A stretch of DNA of 7,828 nt from the NCBI GenBank assembly GCA_903912435.1, contig CAIWHI010000714.1, positions 1-7,828 on the forward strand, written 5' to 3'. The position numbers and the translations under genes were made by a program. Below are positions 1 to 5,139 of this stretch, piece after piece. Under the pieces are notes generated by a model. That model had not been told where the DNA came from. It made no database searches and worked only from the letters and a program-made list of their open reading frames with translations. This stretch comes from an uncultured Bacteroidota bacterium (GTDB lineage: Bacteria; Bacteroidota; Bacteroidia; Chitinophagales; Chitinophagaceae). How positions within the stretch are numbered: position 1 is the first letter of the stretch; the number at the start of each line of letters is the position of its first letter.

Positions 1-157
1 ATTCTGCATTGAAATAATTATCCAGCATCGCTACTTTTCCATTTACAGAAAAACTTGACAACAACAACTGCATTTCATTCGCCGACATGATGAACGCTCC
101 AAGTCCTTTAGGATCGTTGGGCACTATCTTTTCGCCGATATTCCTTTGAATATTCAT
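1..157 (-). pseudogene. Internal fragment of a GH88/GH105-like glycuronyl hydrolase, N-terminus missing, runs off the window
   Basis: The minus strand is open from position 196 down to the window edge, and an ATG at 157-155 begins a 52-codon reading. Its residues include GEKIVPNDPKGLGAFIMSAN followed by EMQLL and, further on, VAMLDNYFNAE. From memory, the DPKG-(L/V)-GAF-(I/L)-x-A-x-E-M pattern is the C-terminal end of the catalytic barrel in GH105/GH88 unsaturated rhamnogalacturonyl/glucuronyl hydrolases, and the xxLDxYFNxE segment opens the extra C-terminal domain of Bacteroidota members. These enzymes remove unsaturated uronic acids from pectin-type oligosaccharides. If that is right, several hundred N-terminal residues are missing and the ATG at 157 is an internal or junction codon rather than a true start. 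Codons above about 145 (MNIQR and upstream) do not fit the family and probably belong to the neighbouring sequence. The coding character of this strand is more certain than the family name. Confidence 0.5.
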
Positions 158-186
158 CCTCTTCAGGAACCCCAGCCTATGGCGAT

Positions 187-597
187 GTGTTAAATATCAC
201 TCAAAAAAGCTCCTACCTATATTTTGCACCCCGGATAGACCTTGGAGTGGGTTACCGCAAGAGATTTCATTTTTACTTTGCTTTGGGGCCCGGAATATTG
301 CTCGGTGGCAATAAAGAAACATCCTACTACGAACCTCGTTACCAGCATACTGGCCCATCTACTGGCAGTGATACCCTTACAGCCAATACTAATTCCAGTA
401 TGCGCACCCTCATCTTCAATTATGCTGTAGGTGTTACCTACCGCTTACCACTCGGATATTGGAATGTAATTCTCTCTCAGGAAATCAGCTATATATCAAG
501 TAAATTAAATTACCCTGGTACCAACCTCAATACCAGCTTCCTCAATTTATCAGTAGGGTTGGTTCATAAATATCCACAAGTGACTGTGGAGTATTAA
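187..597 (+). CDS. C-terminal part of an outer-membrane beta-barrel protein (PorT/OMP_b-brl-like), 5' truncated
   Basis: The 136 residues alternate hydrophobic and polar positions in short stretches separated by polar loops, as in small outer-membrane barrels: YLYFAPRIDLGVGYRKRFHF, then FALGPGILLGG, a long polar loop (about residues 43-70), then TLIFNYAVGVTYRLPLGYWN, VILSQEISYISS, and a closing FLNLSVGLVHKY. The extreme C-terminus VTVEY ends in an aromatic residue, as expected for a last barrel strand. There is no signal peptide. The frame stays open upstream to position 112, and the residues read from about 139 (YSFEYSSSGTPAYGDVLN) still look like strand plus loop. The GTG at 187 is therefore only the first permitted start in an N-terminally truncated gene. 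Whole proteins of this type are usually about 200-250 residues with a Sec signal. Upstream it runs into the oppositely oriented hydrolase fragment. It is probably a non-functional remnant, or one side of a chimeric join. Confidence 0.6.
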   Translation: MLNITQKSSYLYFAPRIDLGVGYRKRFHFYFALGPGILLGGNKETSYYEPRYQHTGPSTGSDTLTANTNSSMRTLIFNYAVGVTYRLPLGYWNVILSQEISYISSKLNYPGTNLNTSFLNLSVGLVHKYPQVTVEY

Positions 598-761
598 TAT
601 TGTTTATTATTTTAGTTTTTCATTGTTTACCTACCCATTTAGGGTGGTTTTCTTACCATACAAATATCTGCGATAAGCTACTCTTTAAGATGAAGTATAT
701 AAATTCTATTAGGAATTTAGGTAAATTGCATCAGAAAGAATTACCTATATTAACCCCTGGA

Positions 762-1829
762 ATGAACAAATCAATTGATAAACACAGGTATGCAGAACTG
801 GATGCGCTAAGGGGTTTTGCAGCATTGATGGTTGTGTCTTTTCACTATACGATGCAATACTGCAACAATAATGTAAACTTATTCAGGTATGGCGTTACCG
901 GGGTTGATCTGTTCTTTATAATCAGTGGCTTTGTGATATTCATGAGCATTAACAATGTAAACAGTGGCAAGGAGTTCATCATTAATAGATTTGCGCGCTT
1001 GTACCCGGTATATTGGGTGTGCTTAACAATGTCGTTTTTGCTTACAATGTATGAAGTTTGTATAGACTTACACCACACAGTTACAATGGATTGGATCATC
1101 AGGTATCTGGCCAATCTAACTATGTGGCAATATTATTTTGATATACCCAATATGGAAGGCCCCTATTGGTCACTGTTAATTGAATTATTGTTTTATGTAT
1201 TGATTTTCGCTCTTTACAAATTGAACCAACTAAAACGAATCGAACCAATATTATTTGGACTGGTGTTGTTACAAATGACTCTTTTGATTTTGGAAAGATT
1301 GCATCCTTACAATGCCCAGCTCAAAATAATTATCGCAAATGAAAGGTTTTTCCCACTCATCCAGTTTTTAGCTTTATTCCTTATTGGAATCGTTTTTTAT
1401 AAGATCATAACATTTAAGGCGACTCTGTTCCGGTGTTTGATTATTTGTATTTGTTTTTTTGAGCAGGTGGTAGAATACGATTACAAGCTTACTTATGCAA
1501 GGTTTAATACACTTCAATGGCAATATGCAATTATTTTGGGTTGCTTTATATTGATTTTCATTCTTTTTACCAGAAACTCGCTTAAATTTATCGTAACCAG
1601 GTCTACCCGGCTTTTGGGCCGCATATCCTATCCACTTTACCTTTTCCATCAATACGTAAGCATTTATTACCTCATCCCGTTTTTTAGCAACCGTTTACAT
1701 CTACCTTATGCCATAAGTTGTATTTGTTCACTTGTAATTGTAATTACAAGTGCAGGATTGATTACTGTGTATATCGATGAACCCATAAGGACGAAAATAA
1801 AGAAGAGATTTCTAATTAAGGAACATTGA
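762..1829 (+). CDS. Acyltransferase-3 family membrane O-acyltransferase
   Basis: This is an inner-membrane enzyme of the acyltransferase-3 (OafA/NodX-like) family, which transfers acetyl or other acyl groups to sugars of surface polysaccharides or other envelope acceptors. From the ATG at 762 it has 355 residues, the usual size for the bare membrane domain with no SGNH extension. The N-terminal signature is YAELDALRGFAALMVVSFHY, with the R-G pair at 17-18 and the likely catalytic His28 in the first helix. GVTGVDLFFIISGFVIF follows, then RFARLYPVYWV, then PYWSLLIELLFY (the W-S-L-x-x-E-x-x-F-Y element), about ten hydrophobic segments in all, and a terminal DEPIR near the last helix, matching the family E-x-P-I-R motif. 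The frame is open back to 600. ATG 690 would add 24 residues and TTG 600 another 30. I prefer 762 because family members normally begin within about 20 residues of the LDxLRG motif, but no ribosome site decides it. The acceptor cannot be told from context, as no glycan-synthesis genes adjoin. Confidence 0.88.
   Translation: MNKSIDKHRYAELDALRGFAALMVVSFHYTMQYCNNNVNLFRYGVTGVDLFFIISGFVIFMSINNVNSGKEFIINRFARLYPVYWVCLTMSFLLTMYEVCIDLHHTVTMDWIIRYLANLTMWQYYFDIPNMEGPYWSLLIELLFYVLIFALYKLNQLKRIEPILFGLVLLQMTLLILERLHPYNAQLKIIIANERFFPLIQFLALFLIGIVFYKIITFKATLFRCLIICICFFEQVVEYDYKLTYARFNTLQWQYAIILGCFILIFILFTRNSLKFIVTRSTRLLGRISYPLYLFHQYVSIYYLIPFFSNRLHLPYAISCICSLVIVITSAGLITVYIDEPIRTKIKKRFLIKEH
1729..1752. repeat. 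Near-perfect 24-bp palindrome inside the acyltransferase gene
   Basis: Two 11-base arms, CACTTGTAATT and AATTACAAGTG, are exact reverse complements separated only by GT. The element lies within the coding sequence, in the stretch encoding a late transmembrane helix (SLVIVITSAG). It does not extend further, since the flanking T and C do not pair. It could be a chance product of the hydrophobic codons, a DNA-binding-protein site or a cruciform-forming site. No second copy was seen in the window. Confidence 0.6.
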
Positions 1830-1856
1830 TTAAATAAAGCCTGCCTATTTAACTGC

Positions 1857-2070
1857 TCATTCCCATTTCAGTGGCCTTACATCCCCGAAATACCCCTTGA
1901 TTAAATTAATAGCATCATTATAACCCGTTAATAAGGCTATTGTAATAGAAAAATACCAAAGCCATTTGGTCGCCCAATTTTATCAAGTTTCCTTTTGGAA
2001 ATTCTTTTATTCCTCTTTTCGCTACTATATACCGCCAATTATTTGTAATACTTATAATTTTCATTATCAT
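1857..2070 (-). pseudogene. Possible frameshifted small membrane-protein gene
   Basis: This gap between two plus-strand genes contains two overlapping minus-strand frames. The first starts with ATG at 2070-2068 and runs 50 codons to a TAA at 1920-1918 (it begins MIMKIISITNNWRYIVAK). The second is open from 1979 to a TGA at 1859-1857, gives 40 residues and has no start codon; it contains KWLWYFSITIALLTGYNDAI followed by NLIKGYFGDVRPLKWE. The second reads like a genuine protein end, with a hydrophobic helix followed by a polar tail. A single-base shift between about 1918 and 1979 would join them into a protein of about 70 residues. I do not recognise the family. It would converge on the acyltransferase and overlap the lectin promoter. 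AT-rich DNA often has open frames by chance, so this remains a weak call. Confidence 0.22.
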
Positions 2071-2072
2071 TG
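2042..2072 (+). promoter_or_regulatory. Predicted Bacteroidota-type promoter for the lectin gene
   Basis: TTTG at 2042-2045 is followed after exactly 19 bases by TATCATTG at 2065-2072, a seven-of-eight match to the Bacteroidota -7 consensus TAnnTTTG; TTTG is the known -33 element. Initiation would fall near 2078, giving a leader of roughly 25 bases before the ATG at 2103. The leader is A-rich (CATAAAAAAACC), typical of translated Bacteroidota messages that lack a Shine-Dalgarno sequence. Confidence 0.42.
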
Positions 2073-2102
2073 CCAATCTGACATAAAAAAACCAGAAATC
2101 GC

Positions 2103-3857
2103 ATGAAATTTACATTTACCGCATTATTGCTTTTAAGTTGTTTTAATACGTTCGCCCAGCTCGACAGGATTGGAATTGGGTCAGTAGTAGACTATAGTCC
2201 ATACTTGCAGTCGGAGAATGGAAAAATAAGATTGGTAATGCAGCAGGATGGAAATCTTGTACTTTATCGAACAGAGGATATGGTAGCTATCTGGGCCACG
2301 AATACTAATGGCTCGGGGGCTGAATCTGCACATTTTCTATTTGACGGAAATTTTGTGCTTTATAACCAAATGCATGATGTTAAATGGGCTACTAATACAG
2401 CCGGACATGCTAATGCTGTATTGATCCTCCAGAATGATGGAAATATGGTAATGTATGATGGTGATGCACCTATATGGGCAACTAATACCGCAGGCTACCA
2501 GAGACACCTTAATGGTCAGACAAGTACTACCACTACTGTTACTACCACCACTGTACTAGAAAATAGCCATGACCAAAACTGGAAGGAAAAAGAAAGAAAA
2601 GAAAGGGAATGGAAAGAGCGGGAAAGAAGAGAACATGATGGTAGAGAGCATGAAAAAAGAAATCGTGATAATGACCGACTGAATGCCGGCACCCGGATAA
2701 TAAGAGGCCAATCGATACCATCAGTTGATCATAAAATAAAGCTAAGCCTTGAAAATAATGGCGAGTTGGCACTTATAGTGGTGGCTACCAATGAAATATT
2801 ATGGTCGGCAATGACAATGGGATCTGATGCGGCCTATGCTATTATGCAAGATGATGGCAACCTGGTGGTGTATAATAATAGCCAAAAGCCTTTGTGGGCT
2901 TCTAATACTTATGGCCATGGTGGTGCTTATTTGACCTTACAAGCAGACGGTAATATGGTGATTTACCAAAATAATACACCATTATGGGCTACCGGAACTG
3001 TTGGGTGGATGCATTGTACACCACCAGCGCGCGAACAACAATGGCTTGTAGGCGGCAAACTGCTGCCCGGCCAACATCTATATAAGGGAGAGAGTATACT
3101 ATCGGAAAACAAGAAGCTAAAATTAATCATGCAGGATAATGGCAATCTGGTATTGTTTGCCAACTCTAATGTTGCCTCATATAATGATGCATTATGGAGT
3201 ACAGACACCAAAAATACAGATGCTAGCTTTGCCTTAATGCAACATGATGGTAACCTTGTAGTGTATAATAATAGCAGAAAACCATTGTGGAGCAGTAAGA
3301 CAAATGGCCATCCGGGGGCTTATCTTATTATGGAAAAAGGGGGCAATATGGTAATCAAGCAAGACAATGCCCAGCTATGGGAATCAGAAACCGAGGGCTA
3401 TCTGATAGCCTTCAAAAGGAAGCCTAACAAAGCTGCACCACATGCCGAAAATGACAAGGATAAACAACTAAAGGAGCAAAAAGCTAAAGAAGAACAGAAA
3501 AAAAAGGATGAGCTACAAAAAGAAAAAGACAAACAAATAAAAGCCGCTGCCGATAAGGCCCAACATACTAAGGACTCAATAGACAAGGCCGAACGCTTGA
3601 AAAAGGATGATCTAATACTTAAAGCCAAAAGGGAAGACTCACTGAAAAAGTTGATTATAAACGAAAAGGGTACTTCTACAGTTGGCAGCGATGCCAAAAA
3701 CCAAAAAACCAACGATAAAAAAGCCCATGAAAAAGTAAAAACAGCCCAGGACTACGAAAAAGAAGCCCAAGACAGGGCCAAAGCCATAAGGGAAGCTGCC
3801 GATAAGAAAATACAGGAAGCCGAAGAAAAACGCAAGGCAATAGAGAATAAGAAATAA
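2103..3857 (+). CDS. Secreted triple B-lectin (bulb-type mannose-binding) protein with charged coiled-coil-like tail
   Basis: This is probably an exported glycan-binding protein. Residues 1-18 form a Sec signal peptide ending in TFA, with cleavage before Gln19; Cys13 in LLSC is a less likely lipoprotein site. Three bulb-type lectin domains follow, at about 20-133, 195-303 and 318-433. The mannose-site motif Q-x-D-x-N-x-V-x-Y is intact at 47-55 (QQDGNLVLY), 110-118, 249-257, 280-288 and 380-388. It is altered at 79-87 (Q to L), 217-225 (ENNGELALI), 344-352 (QDNGNLVLF) and 411-419 (EKGGNMVIK). Between domains 1 and 2 lie a Thr-rich linker (141-151) and a Lys/Arg/Glu block (160-192). Residues 438-584 are rich in Lys, Glu, Ala and Gln with heptad-like spacing, probably a helical or coiled-coil stalk. 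There is no enzyme domain, barrel or sorting domain. Tandem B-lectins also occur in LlpA bacteriocins, but those usually lack a Sec signal and this tail. A structural or adhesive role is an inference. Confidence 0.85.
   Translation: MKFTFTALLLLSCFNTFAQLDRIGIGSVVDYSPYLQSENGKIRLVMQQDGNLVLYRTEDMVAIWATNTNGSGAESAHFLFDGNFVLYNQMHDVKWATNTAGHANAVLILQNDGNMVMYDGDAPIWATNTAGYQRHLNGQTSTTTTVTTTTVLENSHDQNWKEKERKEREWKERERREHDGREHEKRNRDNDRLNAGTRIIRGQSIPSVDHKIKLSLENNGELALIVVATNEILWSAMTMGSDAAYAIMQDDGNLVVYNNSQKPLWASNTYGHGGAYLTLQADGNMVIYQNNTPLWATGTVGWMHCTPPAREQQWLVGGKLLPGQHLYKGESILSENKKLKLIMQDNGNLVLFANSNVASYNDALWSTDTKNTDASFALMQHDGNLVVYNNSRKPLWSSKTNGHPGAYLIMEKGGNMVIKQDNAQLWESETEGYLIAFKRKPNKAAPHAENDKDKQLKEQKAKEEQKKKDELQKEKDKQIKAAADKAQHTKDSIDKAERLKKDDLILKAKREDSLKKLIINEKGTSTVGSDAKNQKTNDKKAHEKVKTAQDYEKEAQDRAKAIREAADKKIQEAEEKRKAIENKK
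2847..3362 (+). repeat. Recent internal duplication: lectin domain 2 versus domain 3
   Basis: The segment 2847-2969 (residues 249-289) and the segment 3240-3362 (residues 380-420) are clearly similar in both protein and DNA. Both read DGNLVVYNNS, then Q/R-KPLW, then NGH or YGH, GAYL and GNMVI, and share DNA words such as GTGTATAATAATAGC and GGCCAT. Domain 1 is more diverged. This points to growth of the gene by duplicating whole lectin units. Confidence 0.6.
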
Positions 3858-3881
3858 TTACAACAAATATGTTGGTATATC

Positions 3882-3907
3882 AAAGGGCAGTTTCACGACT
3901 GCTTTTT
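3882..3907 (+). terminator. Rho-independent-type terminator after the lectin gene
   Basis: AAAGGGCAGT (3882-3891) pairs with ACTGCTTTTT (3898-3907) across the six-base loop TTCACG. The stem has ten pairs including two G-U pairs, and its core is GCAGT/ACTGC. A run of Ts interrupted by a single C follows the stem. It lies 25 bases after the lectin stop codon and in the correct orientation. Confidence 0.65.
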
Positions 3908-4005
3908 CTTATTTAGCAGTTTATAGTTCCGATTGATAAAATGGCCAATAATAACCAAAATGTGCATACCTGAGTAATAGGAAATGTAATAAATACAGGG
4001 CGCTC

Positions 4006-4446
4006 ATGCTGGGCTATTTACTCCTTGTAGGGGCTTATTTTGGCCTTAGGGTATTTCAGTTAGCTACAATGGAAAGGGCAAGTAGGGAGGTTACCAAGAT
4101 ATTATGGGGACATTTTAAAATTGGCAACCCCAGGCGGGGCGGAGATACTAAGGGAGAATACCCATGCCCTGAGGTGCATTTTTTGTACAGACCACATGCA
4201 CAGGTTACTGCTGCCTGGTTTATGGTAAGCCATGAATCCTATGCCTTTCACGAATACAAACCGGGAGAAAATGCAAGCCTTATCTTCCCCAAAGACCACC
4301 CCGAACTTGCAGAACTTTATTTCTTTGGTGATTTTTGGCTTACCCCACCCTATATCATCATATTATTAGTTATCTGTGTTGTATGGACTATTGGGTATCT
4401 GGTGGTAGTTTTTAAGCCGTGGAGGGGAATGGGGGGAGTGGCATAG
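4006..4446 (+). CDS. DUF3592-like two-helix membrane protein, function unknown
   Basis: The 146-residue protein has a transmembrane helix at about 2-19 and another at about 114-136, with a polar domain of about 95 residues between them. The middle part follows the layout of DUF3592-type proteins: a beta-rich segment with PCPEVHFLYR (53-62), a Y/F-x-x-Y-K-P-G-E turn (81-88), SLIFPKDHPELAELY (91-105, resembling the family's V-x-Y-x-P-x-x-P-x-x-A), then a FWLTPP entry into the second helix. I recognise the architecture, not a function. The start is not secure: the frame is open back to 3955 with no other ATG, and the first helix begins almost at the Met, so a few N-terminal residues could be missing. 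A short out-of-frame ATG at 3942 (MANNNQNVHT, then stop) precedes it. No promoter-like pair was found upstream, and a terminator separates it from the lectin gene. Confidence 0.6.
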   Translation: MLGYLLLVGAYFGLRVFQLATMERASREVTKILWGHFKIGNPRRGGDTKGEYPCPEVHFLYRPHAQVTAAWFMVSHESYAFHEYKPGENASLIFPKDHPELAELYFFGDFWLTPPYIIILLVICVVWTIGYLVVVFKPWRGMGGVA

Positions 4447-4452
4447 TGAATA

Positions 4453-4483
4453 TTTGTAGAATCGTAAAATACTCATAACTTTA
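4453..4483 (+). promoter_or_regulatory. Predicted Bacteroidota-type promoter for the small lipoprotein gene
   Basis: TTTG at 4453-4456 and TAACTTTA at 4476-4483 are separated by exactly 19 bases. The second element matches TAnnTTTG at seven of eight positions. Initiation near 4490 would leave a leader of about 75 bases before the ATG at 4565. The pair begins seven bases after the stop codon of the preceding gene, implying separate transcription. Confidence 0.4.
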
Positions 4484-4564
4484 TAACTGCAATTCCAGTA
4501 ACAGTAAAACAAGAGGAAGTAGCTCTGTTAATTGAAAAATATCTATTATAAAATTAAAAATCCT

Positions 4565-4798
4565 ATGAAAAACATCCACATCCCATTAACCATCCTCGCC
4601 TGCTCAATTGCATGCTCATGCAAAAGCTACCCTATTCATATTTGCAAATGTAGTGGGCATGGCAGAGATACAGCTTACGAGATGGGGTATGCAAGTAGCA
4701 AAGATACTATTACCCAGGCTGCTTGCGATACAATACGTGTGCAATACAAGGAAACTACATGTACCCTGGGAGTTGGTTATAAGGGTATCCCAATGTAA
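4565..4798 (+). CDS. Small Cys-rich putative lipoprotein
   Basis: From the ATG at 4565 this is a 77-residue protein with a lipoprotein-type leader, MKNIHIPLTILACSIACSCK. Candidate lipobox cysteines are Cys13 (ILAC) and Cys17 (SIAC), followed by Cys19 and a Lys/Ser, as is common just after the anchor in Bacteroidota lipoproteins. The mature part is short and polar and contains a CKC pair (27-29), Cys54 and Cys66, then a Gly-rich end (GVGYKGIP). Seven Cys in 77 residues is unusual for an outer-membrane or periplasmic lipoprotein; CKC plus the two later Cys could form disulfides or bind a metal. I do not recognise the family. An upstream TTG at 4532 would add 11 residues ahead of the Lys-Asn start of the signal and is less likely. 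The gene sits alone between the DUF3592-like gene and a tRNA. Confidence 0.5.
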   Translation: MKNIHIPLTILACSIACSCKSYPIHICKCSGHGRDTAYEMGYASSKDTITQAACDTIRVQYKETTCTLGVGYKGIPM

Positions 4799-4857
4799 TA
4801 CATAATTGATACCTGATATTTAACCTGAAACACAATTTGCGAAAAATGACACAATAC

Positions 4858-4873
4858 CCTGGAAAATTTCAGG
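4858..4873. repeat. Imperfect palindrome just upstream of the tRNA -7 box
   Basis: CCTGGAAAATTTCAGG is a near-palindrome (CCTG/CAGG ends, one G-T pairing) centred about 20 bases before the -7 element of the tRNA promoter, where the -33 element is expected. A second half-site CCTGAAA occurs at 4824-4830. It could be an operator or a weak hairpin closing the lipoprotein transcript. No T-run follows, so it is not a standard terminator. Confidence 0.3.
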
Positions 4874-4881
4874 AAAAACTT

Positions 4882-4889
4882 TATCTTTG
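4882..4889 (+). promoter_or_regulatory. Bacteroidota -7 box of the tRNA-Gly promoter
   Basis: TATCTTTG is an exact match to TAnnTTTG and lies ten bases before the first base of the mature tRNA, so transcription would begin close to the tRNA 5' end. The expected -33 position (4859-4862, CTGG) is poor, so the promoter rests on the -7 element. Confidence 0.5.
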
Positions 4890-4898
4890 AATCAATAA

Positions 4899-4971
4899 GC
4901 GGAAGTAGCTCAGCTGGTAGAGCATCAGCTTCCCAAGCTGAGGGTCGCGAGTCCGAATCTCGTTTTCCGCT
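4899..4971 (+). tRNA. tRNA-Gly, anticodon CCC
   Basis: The cloverleaf is complete: acceptor GCGGAAG pairs with TTTCCGC (last pair G-U), D stem GCTC/GAGC with a GG-containing loop, anticodon stem TCAGC/GCTGA around the loop TTCCCAA (CCC, reads GGG), a five-base variable loop, T stem GCGAG/CTCGT (one G-U), and U73 as expected for bacterial tRNA-Gly. CCA is not encoded, which is normal in this phylum. The T loop reads TCCGAAT rather than TTCGAAT, so position 55, nearly always U (pseudouridine), is C. All other invariant positions (T54, C56, G57, A58) are present. The gene has a good -7 box and a strong terminator, so it looks intact despite this base. Confidence 0.93.
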
Positions 4972-4977
4972 CATCAT

Positions 4978-5009
4978 AAAGCTCTGATAGTCAACACTTT
5001 CAGAGCTTT
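4978..5009 (+). terminator. Strong hairpin terminator after tRNA-Gly, possibly bidirectional
   Basis: AAAGCTCTGA (4978-4987) pairs perfectly over ten bases with TCAGAGCTTT (5000-5009) around a 12-base loop, and the run TTTTTT spans 5007-5012. It begins six bases after the tRNA. In the other direction the stem is followed only by a short T run, but it is the best hairpin available to the converging MBOAT operon, which stops at 5140. Confidence 0.8.
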
Positions 5010-5024
5010 TTTCATTTCTGGCAG

Positions 5025-5050
5025 ACTTTGACAATTATAAACTTTGACAA
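5025..5050. repeat. Two direct copies of ACTTTGACAA
   Basis: Identical 10-base words occur at 5025-5034 and 5041-5050, spaced 16 bases start to start, in the intergenic region between the tRNA terminator and the end of the converging operon. They may be a protein-binding pair or chance. The rest of 5051-5139 is AT-rich and shows no gene or clear hairpin. Confidence 0.35.
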
Positions 5051-5139
5051 ATGGAGTACCTGCCAAACAAGTGTAATTATTATTTAAAACAACTCATAAA
5101 AGACCACAAAAAAATTACCGAAGTTTTGTTATCAGCCGC

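Noticed and set aside
187..1829. Barrel protein and acyltransferase as an operon of a functional system
   Set aside because: The barrel gene has no valid start and appears truncated at a rearranged junction, so a functional pairing cannot be argued from adjacency.
3398..3712. 104-codon minus-strand open frame rich in Ser, Phe and Cys
   Set aside because: It is the antisense of the Lys/Glu-rich lectin tail; A-rich codons on one strand automatically give such frames on the other.
2103..3857. Lectin protein as an LlpA-type bacteriocin
   Set aside because: LlpA proteins have tandem B-lectin domains but usually no Sec signal, Thr-rich/charged linker or long Lys/Glu tail. No lysis or immunity gene adjoins.
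4777..5034. 85-codon minus-strand open frame
   Set aside because: It covers the tRNA-Gly and its terminator in antisense, and the translated sequence follows the tRNA structure. It has no independent support.
5025..5050. Direct repeat ACTTTGACAA x2 considered as a CRISPR or attachment-site remnant
   Set aside because: There are only two 10-base copies, no spacer-like organisation, and no integrase or cas gene nearby. The sequence does not match the 3' end of the tRNA either.
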